The notes under the pieces were generated by a model that saw nothing but the letters and a program-made list of their open reading frames with translations, was not told the origin of the DNA and did not search any database. The position numbers and the translations under genes were made by a program. Below, piece by piece: positions 8,675 through 18,132 of a stretch of 64,000 bases of DNA. This DNA comes from Maribacter halichondriae (lineage in GTDB: Bacteria > Bacteroidota > Bacteroidia > Flavobacteriales > Flavobacteriaceae): assembly GCF_027474825.1 (NCBI RefSeq), contig NZ_CP107030.1, forward strand, positions 4,034,001 to 4,098,000. The letters are read 5' to 3'. Position 1 is the stretch's first letter. Each line of letters begins with the position of its first letter.

Positions 8675-9918
8675 TTGAATTCTAACTTGAAAAAGAAACT
8701 CCTTATAATTTCTCTTAATTGGCCTGCGCCTAATTATTCCGCAGCGGGGGTCCGCCTATGCCAGCTTATTGAGTTTTTCGACACTGAGGGCTATCTGATT
8801 ACCTTGGCCTGTACGGCGGAACCATCCGAAATGGATTTTAGTAAAAAAGGAATAGAAACAATCCAAATAAAGGTTAACCACCCCAGTTTCGATGTTTTTG
8901 TAAAGAGACTAGATCCCGATATTGTCCTGTTCGACCGGTTTACCTCGGAAGAGCAATTTGGCTGGCGTGTCGCCGAGCAAGTGCCCAATGCCCTGCGGGC
9001 TTTAGATACTGAAGATTTACATTCCCTGCGAAAAACAAGGGAGGAAGCCTTAAAACGTAATACCGACTTTACAACGGACTTGTGGCTGGAAAATGATACA
9101 ACAAAACGTGAGATGGCCAGTATCTATCGTTGCGACCTGTCGTTGATTATTTCAAGTTTTGAAATGAAGTTGCTTACTCAAGTCATTGGAATCGATGAGT
9201 CAGTGCTACTGCATTTACCTTTCATGCATTATCCCTTAGAATATAACATTACTTCAAATTGGCCCACTTACGAAGTGCGCCAAGACTTTGTTTTTATAGG
9301 TTTTGGGGGTCACACCCCTAATGTGGACGCCATTCAACAATTGAAAACCGAAATATGGCCTTTGATTCGAAAAACACTTCCGAAAGCCAAACTGAACATT
9401 TATGGTGGTAACTTCCCCAAAAAATACAGCAATTGCACAATGAAAAAGAAGGTTTTTTGATTCAAGGATGGGCTTCCGATGCCCAAAAAATTATTTCTGA
9501 AGCAAAAGTGCTATTGGCTCCCCTACGTTTTGGGGCGGGACTTAAAGGAAAACTAGTGGATGCCATGCTCTCGGGAACACCAAGTATAACAACCTCTATC
9601 GGTGCCGAAGGCATACATGGACATCTGGAGTGGAACGGAGAAATTTGCAACGACTACAAAGATTTTGCCCAGGCCGCCATTACATGCTACAAGAACCAAA
9701 TGGAATGGCATCTAGCACAACAAAACGGGCAAAAAATCATCAATCGATTTTTTGATAAAACGCAGTTGTCCGAAAATTTTAGACAAAAATTAAGAGCAAT
9801 ACAAGAAAGTCTGGCAGCACATCGAGGCAAAAATTTTATTGGTAGCCTATTGCGACATCAGGCCTTGGCAAGTACAAAATATATGGCAAAGTGGATCGAA
9901 GAGAAGAATAAGGGTTGA
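8675..9918 (+). CDS. GT4-type glycosyltransferase (frameshifted)
   Basis: The N-terminal part has ISLNWPAPNYSAAGVRLCQLIEFF, the donor-clamp start of glycosyltransferase group 1 proteins, then a Rossmann fold. The C-terminal part has FVFIGFGGHTPNVDA, LNIYGG, then APLRFGAGLKGKLVDAMLSGTPSITT and GAEGIHG, the nucleotide-sugar binding half. The frame breaks at the A-run 9419-9424. One more A joins NFPKKIQQLHNEKEGFLIQGWA, giving about 415 residues. The start is a TTG at 8675 or 8687; no ATG is suitable. It probably adds a sugar in surface glycan synthesis; acceptor unknown. Confidence 0.8.
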
Positions 9919-9930
9919 TAAAAATGTTTC

Positions 9931-10061
9931 GTTATCGTTGTTGTATATGGTTTGTTGCGGGTTTTAATTACTAAATTTAGCAAATAAAAACCGAATAGAA
10001 AATCCGCAAGGATTTTCGTAAGTATGCTAGAACTAGCAATAAATTATATACGGTGTTAGGC
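9931..10061 (-). repeat. Structured attC-like element downstream of the cassette gene
   Basis: On the minus strand this starts with GCCTAAC (fits the attC core RYYYAAC) ten bases after the stop of the membrane-protein gene and ends at AACAACG. The arms 9943-9958 and 10036-10051 pair over 16 bases (three G-T wobbles). Inside are a GGGTTTT/AAAAACC stem and a GCTAG-AA-CTAGC hairpin at 10026-10037. The position immediately after an ORF and the long foldable structure resemble the attC recombination site of integron cassettes. The distal R' core is degenerate, so this is resemblance and not proof. Confidence 0.45.
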
Positions 10062-10070
10062 ACAGTTTTA

Positions 10071-10844
10071 TTATTGTAACCTCATATATTTTAAGACTCC
10101 CTCACCATCTTGGGTAATTGTATATTGTTTAGAGTTATTGTTCCAATGTTCTTTAAGGAATTTTACTAAACCTAGTTGTATGAATCTATCAGTGTGCTTA
10201 TAATTATCATCAATATATCCATCTTTTTTAGATGTCGTAGCAAAATTGGAAAACTCATCTAATAAATTTTCTTCAAACAATTTATTATAAATTATCTCAA
10301 CAATGTTCAATGGTTTAGAGTTATCAATAGCAGTGTTTTCTTCGACTTCTCTTTCCAGTTGAGTTCTAGTTATTTCTGTAATTTGTTCTTCCAAATCTTT
10401 GATTATTGATTCAAGTTTTGATTTAGAATCTCTTTCTCTGTCTAGCCTCAATTGAAGTGAGTCACGTGTACTTCTTACTTGTTCATGATCTGATTTTAAT
10501 ACTATAGATTTGGAATCAGTTTTTTTATAAACCCAGGGTTTTAATTGTTTCTCTGAAATGTTAATAATTACACGAGAAATATTTAATACAACATAAGTTA
10601 TTGTTAAAACCAAAAATGTCCAACCTAAATTCCAAAAAACACCTTCAGAAAATGAATTGGTTTCATAATATTTTTTAATAAAAGCAACCTTATTTTCAAG
10701 CTTATATGAATTGTCAAAATTAAAAAGTGAATAAACTAATTCCCAATTCCTTAAAATCCAGATCAAAACATAAGTTCCTAAAAATGGGTTTCGTGTTTTC
10801 TCTTTGAAATTGTCACTAAATGAAACTATTAAATCTTTAATCAT
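10071..10844 (-). CDS. Two-helix membrane protein with coiled coil and C-terminal winged-helix-like region, on an AT-rich cassette
   Basis: 257 residues. The N-terminus reads MIKDLIVSFSDNFKEKTRNPFLGTY and runs into a hydrophobic segment (YVLIWILRNW). A second segment is LGWTFLVLTITYVVLNI at about 73-90. Then come about 60 residues of heptad-like coiled coil (LRLDRERDSKSKLESIIKDLEEQI) and a C-terminal part with helices and a YTITQDGEGVLKYM ending like a winged helix. I recall similar NPF-W/R-NWE membrane proteins of unknown function. The gene is clearly more AT-rich than its neighbours. It is bracketed by GTTAGGC and GCCTAAC cores, ten bases past its stop and about 20 before its start, suggesting horizontal acquisition as a cassette. 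Confidence 0.75.
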   Translation of the reverse strand: MIKDLIVSFSDNFKEKTRNPFLGTYVLIWILRNWELVYSLFNFDNSYKLENKVAFIKKYYETNSFSEGVFWNLGWTFLVLTITYVVLNISRVIINISEKQLKPWVYKKTDSKSIVLKSDHEQVRSTRDSLQLRLDRERDSKSKLESIIKDLEEQITEITRTQLEREVEENTAIDNSKPLNIVEIIYNKLFEENLLDEFSNFATTSKKDGYIDDNYKHTDRFIQLGLVKFLKEHWNNNSKQYTITQDGEGVLKYMRLQ

Positions 10845-10863
10845 GTCTTTTTTTTCTAATTGT

Positions 10864-10923
10864 GCCTAACGTTGAGCTAAGAGGAGTTTTAATTCCTTTT
10901 AGCGTTCGATAACGAAGTTAGTG
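10864..10923 (+). repeat. attC-like 60-base palindromic site on the upstream side of the cassette gene
   Basis: It starts with GCCTAAC (RYYYAAC) and ends with GTTAGTG (a degenerate GTTRRRY). Between them GCTAAGAGGA pairs with TTCCTTTTAGC around a TTTTAA loop. The lower stem GTT/GA pairs with extra unpaired bases on one strand only, as in integron attC sites. Length is 60 bases, the classic size. The inner base CGATAACGAA (10907-10916) recurs inverted at 9928-9937 on the other side of the cassette. Confidence 0.4.
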
Positions 10924-11033
10924 GAATTCTTTTTTACTTTCAAGGGTTGGTCCGAGTGAACTTTACAGCTTTTATTCACAGTGTTTTCTTTTCTTAAATT
11001 CCGTTACTTTGCATCGTACCAAAAACTACGATT

Positions 11034-11876
11034 ATGCAAAAGCCCGATTGGAAAACCGTCAAAACCTTTGAAGATATTACCTATAAAAAATCGAGCGGGG
11101 TAGCCCGTATCGCCTTTAACCGACCTGAGGTACGCAATGCGTTTCGCCCAAAAACGACCAGCGAGCTTTACCAAGCTTTTTATGATGCGCAAGAAGATAC
11201 ATCTATCGGGGTGGTCTTGCTTTCCGCTGAAGGTCCTTCTCCCAAAGATGGAGTCTATTCGTTTTGCAGTGGTGGTGATCAAAAGGCACGTGGACATAAA
11301 GGTTATGTAGGTGATGACGGTATGCACCGGTTGAATATTTTGGAAGTACAGCGACAAATTCGATTCATGCCAAAAGTGGTCATTGCGGTGGTGCCAGGTT
11401 GGGCCGTAGGAGGGGGGCATAGTTTACATGTCGTCTGCGACATGACCCTTGCCAGTAAGGAACATGCCATATTCAAACAGACCGATGCCGATGTCACCAG
11501 TTTTGACGGTGGATATGGATCTGCCTATCTTGCAAAAATGGTGGGACAGAAAAAAGCACGCGAGATTTTCTTTTTAGGAAGGAATTATTCCGCTCAGGAA
11601 GCTTACGAAATGGGCATGGTCAATGCCGTGGTACCCCATGCTGAGTTAGAAGACACCGCATATCAATGGGCCCAAGAGGTCTTGCAGAAATCACCGACTT
11701 CCATCAAAATGCTAAAATTTGCCATGAACCTGACCGATGACGGCATGGTGGGGCAACAGGTTTTTGCAGGCGAAGCTACACGGTTGGCCTATATGACCGA
11801 TGAGGCCGAAGAAGGCCGCAATGCTTTTTTGGAAAAACGCAAACCAGACTTCGGCCAGAACAATTGGATTCCTTAA
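11034..11876 (+). CDS. menB: 1,4-dihydroxy-2-naphthoyl-CoA synthase
   Basis: 280 residues of the crotonase fold with MenB-specific features: the N-terminal PDWKTVKTFEDITY, VARIAFNRPEVRNAFRPKT, the oxyanion loop FCSGGDQ, the long VVPGWAVGGGHSLHVVCD motif, and the DVTSFDGGYGSAYLA segment with the active-site Asp/Ser region. It ends NNWIP. It performs the ring-forming Dieckmann-type condensation of o-succinylbenzoyl-CoA in menaquinone synthesis, in the cytoplasm. Menaquinone is the usual respiratory quinone in Flavobacteriaceae. No other men genes are adjacent. A weak TTACTTTG box lies about 25 bases upstream. Confidence 0.95.
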   Translation: MQKPDWKTVKTFEDITYKKSSGVARIAFNRPEVRNAFRPKTTSELYQAFYDAQEDTSIGVVLLSAEGPSPKDGVYSFCSGGDQKARGHKGYVGDDGMHRLNILEVQRQIRFMPKVVIAVVPGWAVGGGHSLHVVCDMTLASKEHAIFKQTDADVTSFDGGYGSAYLAKMVGQKKAREIFFLGRNYSAQEAYEMGMVNAVVPHAELEDTAYQWAQEVLQKSPTSIKMLKFAMNLTDDGMVGQQVFAGEATRLAYMTDEAEEGRNAFLEKRKPDFGQNNWIP

Positions 11877-11936
11877 AATGGGTTCAAGACAGGCTCAGTC
11901 AAATGGCGGAAATGGAAAATAAATGTTTTATATACT

Positions 11937-11971
11937 AAAAAGAGCCCGATCACTGAAGACCGAGCTCTTTT
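11937..11971. terminator. Rho-independent terminator after menB
   Basis: AAAAGAGC / GCTCTTTT inverted repeat with an extra CGATC/GACCG-like inner pairing and a trailing T-run on both strands. It lies 60 bases after the menB stop and also faces the serine hydrolase gene on the other strand. Confidence 0.6.
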
Positions 11972-12165
11972 ACGAGAACACTATATGAAAATGAAAATTT
12001 GTAAGTCGCTATTTAAATACAGTGTAAACTTATAGGCTTCCCATCCAAAAATGAAACTATTGTTGTGAGTCAAGCGGATTTTGTTGTGAAGTGCCCTTTT
12101 TTTGATATTTGGGAATTGAAAAACACTTAAATAGGTTCGTTTTGGGCTTAGTGCTTCTACCAAAA

Positions 12166-13521
12166 TCAACGGACAGCTGTAACAATTTCCCTAAGAAATT
12201 GAGCAGCATCAAAATCGGGATCTTCGGCAAGTCCCGTTCTTACGATGACCAAGTCTTTTGAAGGGATGATAAAAACATACTGCCCCTGATATCCGTTGGC
12301 CGAATACAGGTCTTTAGGTACACCTGGATATTTACCCTGGGCATTGAGCCACCAATGGGCACCATAAGTGCCTTCAGAGTGTTCGGTAGGCGTTGTGATA
12401 TACTCTATCCATTCGGGGGCGAAGAGTTGTTCACCGTTCCAATTGCCTTTGTTCAGGTGCAAAATTCCGAATTTGGCCCAATCACGGGTGCTAGCCCATC
12501 CGTAGGAAGACCCTACATAGTTTCCTGCCATGTCGGTTTCGATGAGCATGGAATGCATTCCGATTTTATCTATAAGCGAGGCATAGGGAAAATCAAGGTA
12601 TTCTTGATGGGTCTTGAATTGCTTTCTAAGTATACCCGATAATAGGTTTGTGGTTCCTGAGGAATAGTTCCAAATCTCGGTTGGCGAGGTCATTGCTTCC
12701 CTTTCCTCTTGCGCCATTGACATATCGGCATCCAAGAACAACATACGGGTCACATCTGAAATGGCAGTATAATCTTCTTTCCAAGCCAATCCTGATTGCA
12801 TGCGTAGCAAATGATTTAGGGTAATGTTTCGGCGTTCATCGCCTTGCCAGGAGTCCAACGGAGCGGAATTTTCCAAATCAATTTTTTGTTGATGCTTCAA
12901 AATGCCATATAATGTGGCTAAGATACTTTTGGTCATGCTCCAGCCTAAAATCGGGGTATCTTTTGAGAATCCATCCAAATATCTTTCGCCTACAATTTGG
13001 TTTTTGTAGGCAATGAGCACCGTTCGCGTTTTTTGTACTTCCGGATTTGCGAAAGCGTTATCGATAGCCTTTTCCAATTGTTCGTAATCGACCTCCTCAA
13101 AAGATACGGTATCATTTTCCGCTAATCCGAAGGGATACCGGGCAAGGCTATCAACCTTATTGCGTTTGGGTTTTAAGGTCGAGTTCAAGTCTCCTTCCTC
13201 ATTGACCAACACACAGCCCAAACCTTCACGACAAACGGTCTTGCGCTCCATCAATCCGAATACGGATGCCGAGGCTTCTGTGCCATGCATTTCAACATCG
13301 GCCAGTTTGATCAAGGGTATATTGTTGTCATTTTCGGTAATGGAGGCCGAGCCGCGATCGGCAATAAAGACGGTGGAGGCCATATTTTTAGAGGCATAGC
13401 CCGAAATGATATTCAGTTTGGGGTAATTATAGAAGATTGCGACGGCTACCAATGGTAAACCAATGAGAAGTATTCTTTTAAATCGTTTCAATCGTCCATT
13501 ATTTTTTAAGGTTGAGAACAA
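12166..13521 (-). CDS. Exported class C beta-lactamase-fold serine hydrolase
   Basis: 451 residues. A basic start and one hydrophobic helix (ILLIGLPLVAVAIF) indicate export or membrane anchoring. The serine-hydrolase motif SMTK (S195, K198) is followed by SGLAWKEDY and IWNYSSGTTNLLSGILR, the second motif with Tyr and Asn. YGAHWWLNAQG and VFIIPSKDLVIVRTG complete the fold. This subgroup (annotated as 6-aminohexanoate-dimer hydrolase-like or EstB-like) has peptidase, esterase or amidase activity; the substrate is not predictable. Its start is 10 bases below the stop of the DUF2452 gene, so the two form an operon. Confidence 0.85.
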   Translation of the reverse strand: MFSTLKNNGRLKRFKRILLIGLPLVAVAIFYNYPKLNIISGYASKNMASTVFIADRGSASITENDNNIPLIKLADVEMHGTEASASVFGLMERKTVCREGLGCVLVNEEGDLNSTLKPKRNKVDSLARYPFGLAENDTVSFEEVDYEQLEKAIDNAFANPEVQKTRTVLIAYKNQIVGERYLDGFSKDTPILGWSMTKSILATLYGILKHQQKIDLENSAPLDSWQGDERRNITLNHLLRMQSGLAWKEDYTAISDVTRMLFLDADMSMAQEEREAMTSPTEIWNYSSGTTNLLSGILRKQFKTHQEYLDFPYASLIDKIGMHSMLIETDMAGNYVGSSYGWASTRDWAKFGILHLNKGNWNGEQLFAPEWIEYITTPTEHSEGTYGAHWWLNAQGKYPGVPKDLYSANGYQGQYVFIIPSKDLVIVRTGLAEDPDFDAAQFLREIVTAVR

Positions 13522-13527
13522 AGTAAA

Positions 13528-13932
13528 CTACTTTACTTTTTCCCACATTTTGTCAGGCCCAAGTATAAAACTGCCCACAAAATCGAAATTACACTCTTCA
13601 GGCGAGATCAAGGATAAAAAAACACTCTCATCTTTGGCACGATAAAGGTGATATATTTTACCTGTAATGGGTTCAAAACTATATTTTGCAGCGTAAACTA
13701 GATTATTGTATTCAAACTGCTCCATCATCTCTTGGTACTGCCGTTGAATATCATCGTATCTGGATTTGAATTGGTTGTTGGCTGAAACGATATTGGTATT
13801 TTTCCAGTTCGTGACATCGGGTGGCGTTATTTTCGGTGCGGCCACTCCACTTGCGTAGGGCAAAAGACTGCCATTGTATTTCTGGGCCTCCTCATCAAAG
13901 ACGACATAATCGGGTTTTTTTTCTTTTTTCAT
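13528..13932 (-). CDS. DUF2452 family protein
   Basis: 134 residues starting at MKKEKKPDYVVFDEE; an in-frame ATG nine bases earlier is less likely. The pattern PDYVVFDEEAQKYNGSLLPYASGVAAP, a central helix YDDIQRQYQEMMEQFEYNNLVYAA, then FEPITGKIYHLY and LSLISPEEC is the DUF2452 signature, common in Flavobacteriia. It is cytoplasmic, with no signal peptide. It stands directly upstream of the serine hydrolase. The family has no known function. Confidence 0.85.
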   Translation of the reverse strand: MKKEKKPDYVVFDEEAQKYNGSLLPYASGVAAPKITPPDVTNWKNTNIVSANNQFKSRYDDIQRQYQEMMEQFEYNNLVYAAKYSFEPITGKIYHLYRAKDESVFLSLISPEECNFDFVGSFILGPDKMWEKVK

Positions 13933-14022
13933 AGGATGCAAATTTAATCAAATCCACCTGATTATATTGCAAGCTTGTAATGGTATGGTTATCTTCATTC
14001 CGGTTAAACTACTATTTTCTTC

Positions 14023-15564
14023 ATGATCGTATCGAGTAAAAAATATGGAATTTCTATCATGCTTTTCCAAGTAATTTTGGTAATAGGGCTGATTTCTTGT
14101 GGTCCGTCAAAGGAAGAAAAACAGGTTGAGCTTTATGCATCGCATTGTGCCAGTTGCCATAGGGCACCTGAAATCGAACAACTGCCCAAAGTTCTTTGGC
14201 AAAACACGGTACTACCGGAAATGGCCGCTCGAATGGGTATCGCCGAACCAGGTTTTGACCCGTTCGAAGGGCTTACTTTTCCTGAGCAAGAAGCCATTAT
14301 AAAGGGTGGTGTTTACTCGGTACCTACCCAAATTTCCGCGTCTGATTGGGCTCTTTTGAAGGAATACATTTTAAAAACGGCCCCTGATTCGTTGCCGGTG
14401 ACAGAATCGGATATTAATTCAGAAAAGCTTGTTCAATTTCAATCTAAACCTATTGCTATAGACAAAGCACAAAGGTCGATGATAACTTATCTTAGCCACG
14501 ATTCAATTACCGAAAATTTAATTATCGGAGATGCCTCTGGCCGATTATTGAACTACAGTTTACATAATGACACCCTGATATCTAAAGGTAGGTTTGGTAG
14601 TGCTTTGGTCGATTATTCGGCTAAAGATGGAATCGAATTTATTACTACGGTGGGCTTTATCGACCCATCTGCAATTTCTACGGGAAAGATAATTTTCCGA
14701 GATTCCGTGGGTATCAAAGTATTTCCTGAAAATCTGCATAGACCAGTACATACCTTGGTCAACGACCTTAATGATGATGGCACGGATGAACTGGTAGTCA
14801 GTGAATACGGTGACTTGGTAGGAAGTCTTTCAATGCTAATAAAAAATAAGGACGGTAGCTATGAAAAGAAAGTGCTACTGAACCAACCGGGAGTCATTCG
14901 CGTCATTGCGGATGATTTGGACAAGAATGGAAAAAAAGACCTGATTGTACTTACCGCGCAAGGCGATGAGACGATTACGGTTCTATATCAAGAGAGCGAT
15001 TTAGTCTTTAGTCCCATAAAAGTACTTCGGTTCAGTCCGGTTTTTGGTACTAGTTGGTTTGAACTTGTCGATTTTGATGGCGATGGCGACAAAGATATCG
15101 TGACGGTGCATGGTGACAATGCCGATGACACCTATGTTCAGAAACCCTATCATGGCATGCGTATTCATATCAACAACGGAGAAAATTCTTTTGAAGAACA
15201 TTATTTTTTTCCTCTTAATGGCGCTACCAGATTAATTGCAAAGGATTTCGACAATGATAAAGATGTCGACTTTGCCTTGTTATCGACCTTTCCTGATTAC
15301 GAGAAGAACCCAGAATCTTCATTTGTATATTTAGAGAATAGGGACAGTGAGAACTTTGATTTCAAACCTTTCACCTTTGAGGATTCGCGTTTGGGAAAAT
15401 GGTTCGTCATGGATTCCGGCGATATCGACGGTGATGGTGATGAAGATATTGTTTTGGGAGCCTTTTCAAAAGTATTTGCACCAACACCATCAGCGTTGAT
15501 CGATCTATGGCAGACCAATAATGTGGATATTATGTTGTTGGAAAATAAACTTAAATCCCATTAA
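14023..15564 (+). CDS. Lipoprotein with one c-type haem motif and FG-GAP/VCBS repeats
   Basis: 513 residues. The lipobox is LISCG with the acylated Cys at 26. Right after it CASCH (C42-H46) is a c-type haem-binding motif in a short cytochrome domain. From about residue 145 to the end there are FG-GAP/VCBS repeats with Asp-rich calcium-type loops (NDLNDDGTDELVV, DDLDKNGKKDLIV, DFDGDGDKDIV, DIDGDGDEDIV), which fold into a beta-propeller. It is anchored in the periplasm or on the surface. It is the first gene of a tightly packed four-gene operon with peptidoglycan-related products. The substrate or redox partner is not evident. Confidence 0.8.
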   Translation: MIVSSKKYGISIMLFQVILVIGLISCGPSKEEKQVELYASHCASCHRAPEIEQLPKVLWQNTVLPEMAARMGIAEPGFDPFEGLTFPEQEAIIKGGVYSVPTQISASDWALLKEYILKTAPDSLPVTESDINSEKLVQFQSKPIAIDKAQRSMITYLSHDSITENLIIGDASGRLLNYSLHNDTLISKGRFGSALVDYSAKDGIEFITTVGFIDPSAISTGKIIFRDSVGIKVFPENLHRPVHTLVNDLNDDGTDELVVSEYGDLVGSLSMLIKNKDGSYEKKVLLNQPGVIRVIADDLDKNGKKDLIVLTAQGDETITVLYQESDLVFSPIKVLRFSPVFGTSWFELVDFDGDGDKDIVTVHGDNADDTYVQKPYHGMRIHINNGENSFEEHYFFPLNGATRLIAKDFDNDKDVDFALLSTFPDYEKNPESSFVYLENRDSENFDFKPFTFEDSRLGKWFVMDSGDIDGDGDEDIVLGAFSKVFAPTPSALIDLWQTNNVDIMLLENKLKSH

Positions 15565-15566
15565 AA

Positions 15567-15997
15567 TTGAAATGGTCGTTCAATATTATGGTTTTTGTGC
15601 TCTTTCTTTTTTCTGTAAGGATAAGAGTGCAAACTTAGAATGGAAACCCCTGAAAGTGACCGTTTCGGCCTATAATTCAACTCTTGCGCAGACTCAGGGC
15701 GACCCAAATGTCGCTGCTTGGGGCGATACGCTGAAACCGGGAATGAAAGTCATCGCCGTATCACGGGATTTACTTCAAAAAGGCCTCAAGCGAAATACAA
15801 AAGTTAAAATTGAAGGTATGGAAGGAATTTATGAAGTAAAGGATAAGATGCACCGTAGATGGACCAACCGTATCGATCTTTATATGGGCAAAGACATTCA
15901 GAAAGCTAAAGAATGGGGCCGAAAAAAGCTGACCATTCATTTCGCGGTTGAGAAGGACAGTATCAAGAATGATCAAGAACAAGATTTAGTCAAATGA
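15567..15997 (+). CDS. 3D-domain (RlpA/MltA-like) lipoprotein, possible frameshift in the signal
   Basis: The conserved part is VTVSAYNSTLAQTQGDPNVAAWGDTLKPGMKVIAVSRDLL and then DKMHRRWTNRIDLYMG. It has the two Asp residues and the 'D-K-M' pattern of the 3D domain, a double-psi barrel found in cell-wall-active proteins. The N-terminus is unclear. An ATG at 15572 gives a poor signal. Adding one T to the T-run 15607-15612 joins LKWSFNIMVFVLFLFFCKDK, a good lipoprotein signal starting at TTG 15567. The stop overlaps the amidase start (ATGA). It likely acts on or binds peptidoglycan. Confidence 0.75.
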
Positions 15998-16668
15998 AGA
16001 ACCTTGGTTTTATTTGGATGTTGTTTTGGGTTACGGGCTGCGCTACGTCAAACAAAATTGTAGAAAGACCTATAGTCTTCGATGCACAGCGAGAGGCACT
16101 TTCGTTAGCGTATCTATCCGACAGGTATGGCCTTGAAAAAGAAACGCCGACCATCGTACCTAAGATGATCGTTTTGCATTGGACGGTCATTCCAACATTT
16201 GAAGAGTCTTTTGAGTTTTTTAAAAACGCTACACTGTCCAACTCAAGAGGTGACATTAGTGGGGCAGGGGCTTTGAACGTATCATCCCAATTTATGGTCG
16301 ATAGAGACGGTACAATCTATCAATTACTCCCTGAAACGACTATGGCACGGCATGTCATTGGACTTAATCATTGCGCCATCGGAGTTGAAAATGTCGGGGG
16401 AACGGAAGATTTGCCCTTGACAGAAGCCCAATTGAGAGCGAACATCTGGTTGGTCAACTATCTGGCTGAAAAGTACGATATCGAATATGTAATAGGGCAT
16501 CATGAATACACGAATTTTGAAGGTCACCCGCTATGGCTTGAAAAAGATGAGGGGTATCGTACCGAAAAGACCGATCCTGGCCCTGAGTTTATGAAAAAAG
16601 TACGCGAAGCGACCAAAAACCTTAAATTTAAACCCATACCACAAAAGAAAACTTCTGATGCAAATTAA
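15994..16668 (+). CDS. N-acetylmuramoyl-L-alanine amidase (Amidase_2 family) lipoprotein
   Basis: 224 residues. The signal peptide ends in VTGCATS with lipid Cys 16. The AmpD-like zinc ligands are visible as H62 in IVLHWTV, H169/H170 in YVIGHHEY and D194 in TDPGP. The body carries QFMVDRDGTIYQLLPE and HVIGLNHCAIGVENVG, the usual substrate-cleft motifs. It cleaves the bond between MurNAc and the stem peptide in the periplasm. It overlaps the genes on both sides (4 and 11 bases), so it is cotranscribed with the 3D-domain and M14 peptidase genes. Confidence 0.9.
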   Translation: MKNLGFIWMLFWVTGCATSNKIVERPIVFDAQREALSLAYLSDRYGLEKETPTIVPKMIVLHWTVIPTFEESFEFFKNATLSNSRGDISGAGALNVSSQFMVDRDGTIYQLLPETTMARHVIGLNHCAIGVENVGGTEDLPLTEAQLRANIWLVNYLAEKYDIEYVIGHHEYTNFEGHPLWLEKDEGYRTEKTDPGPEFMKKVREATKNLKFKPIPQKKTSDAN

Positions 16669-18127
16669 GAGATACTGTTTTTTTTCATTCCTATTATTAG
16701 GGTTGTTCCTTCAGGCCCAAGACTCCGACATTACCAATTCGCTGTACGATACCTATGATAAATACCGAGAAGAAGTTTTGGACAAACGAAGAATCAAACA
16801 CCATGAAATTCAACCCTTGATTTCAGAATACAAGGAAAACCCTAAGTTCAAAGTTAAGGTGGTCGGCCGTTCCATCGAAGGAAGAAGCTTGTCATTGATC
16901 AGTATCGGTTCAGGCCCTACGGATGTTTTTCTGTGGTCTCAGATGCATGGCGATGAACCCACTGCCACCCAAGCAATATTCGATATTTTAAATTTCTTTG
17001 ATAGTGCGGATTTTACAACAGAAAAAGAGGCGATGCTTACCAATCTTACGGTGCATTTTTTACCGATGTTGAATCCTGATGGGGCGGAACGCTATCAGCG
17101 TAGAAATCTTTTGGGAATCGATATCAATCGTGATGCCCTTCGATTGCAATCTCCCGAAGGAAAAACTTTGAAAAGAGTGCGTGATAGCCTAGATGCCGAT
17201 TTCGGATTCAATCTACATGACCAAAGCACCTATTATAATGCCGAACGAACAGAAAAACCCGCGACGATTTCGTATTTGGCTCCGGCCTATAATTATGAAA
17301 AAGAAATTAATGCCGGTAGGGGCGATGCCATGAAGGTCATTGTTTTCATGAACAACATCATCCAGAAATATGCGCCTGGGCAGGTAGGCCGATACAATGA
17401 TGATTTCGAGCCTCGGGCCTTTGGGGATAACATTCAAAAATGGGGTACGCGCACCATTCTTATCGAATCGGGTGGATATGCCAACGATACTGAAAAACAA
17501 GAAATAAGAAAACTGAATTACGTATCTATTCTTTCCGCCATTTATACTATTGCAAACAAGAATTACGAGGATATTGCTTTGGGGGATTATGAAATAATTC
17601 CTGAAAACGATAGAAAATTATTTGATTTAAAAATTGAAAATGCCACTTACGGATTATTGGGAAACGAGTATACCATTGATGTTGGAATACACCGTTTGGA
17701 AGTAGATAAAGAGGGGAACAACGACTTTTGGTACAGTAGCCGTATTATTGACCAAGGGGATCTTTCGACCTACTATGGTTATGAGACTTTTGACGCATCG
17801 GGATATACTATAAATCCCGGAAAAGCTAGTCCCCTCATCCTGTCAGGACCAGCAGAATTGAATCAACCTGATGTACTGAAGATGCTAAAATCAGGATTTA
17901 CCTATGCCCGTTCTAAAAATATTCCATCCGATTGGGATTCGTTTGTTTTACCAATACATGTAACGAGTGAAACGTACGAAATTCCAGAATTACAATTGGA
18001 AGTAGGTATAAACGCCACCTTTTTACTTGAAAAAGATGGGGTCATTGAATATGCCGTTATTAATGGATTTCTCATCGATTTGAAATCGGGTAAAGGCGAT
18101 TTCAAAAACGCGATGATTTACCGATAG
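16658..18127 (+). CDS. Exported M14-family zinc carboxypeptidase
   Basis: 489 residues with a cleavable signal (FSFLLLGLFLQAQ). M14 motifs: HGDE with H97 and E100 as zinc ligands, NPDGAERYQRRN with DINRD (substrate Arg), NLHDQ with the third zinc His, and IESGG with the catalytic Glu. The C-terminal ~200 residues form a separate beta-rich domain. Bacterial M14 enzymes near amidases often trim murein peptides, which fits this operon, though secreted dietary-type peptidases also exist in the family. It starts inside the end of the amidase gene and closes the operon. Confidence 0.85.
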   Translation: MQIKRYCFFSFLLLGLFLQAQDSDITNSLYDTYDKYREEVLDKRRIKHHEIQPLISEYKENPKFKVKVVGRSIEGRSLSLISIGSGPTDVFLWSQMHGDEPTATQAIFDILNFFDSADFTTEKEAMLTNLTVHFLPMLNPDGAERYQRRNLLGIDINRDALRLQSPEGKTLKRVRDSLDADFGFNLHDQSTYYNAERTEKPATISYLAPAYNYEKEINAGRGDAMKVIVFMNNIIQKYAPGQVGRYNDDFEPRAFGDNIQKWGTRTILIESGGYANDTEKQEIRKLNYVSILSAIYTIANKNYEDIALGDYEIIPENDRKLFDLKIENATYGLLGNEYTIDVGIHRLEVDKEGNNDFWYSSRIIDQGDLSTYYGYETFDASGYTINPGKASPLILSGPAELNQPDVLKMLKSGFTYARSKNIPSDWDSFVLPIHVTSETYEIPELQLEVGINATFLLEKDGVIEYAVINGFLIDLKSGKGDFKNAMIYR

Positions 18128-18132
18128 ATTTT

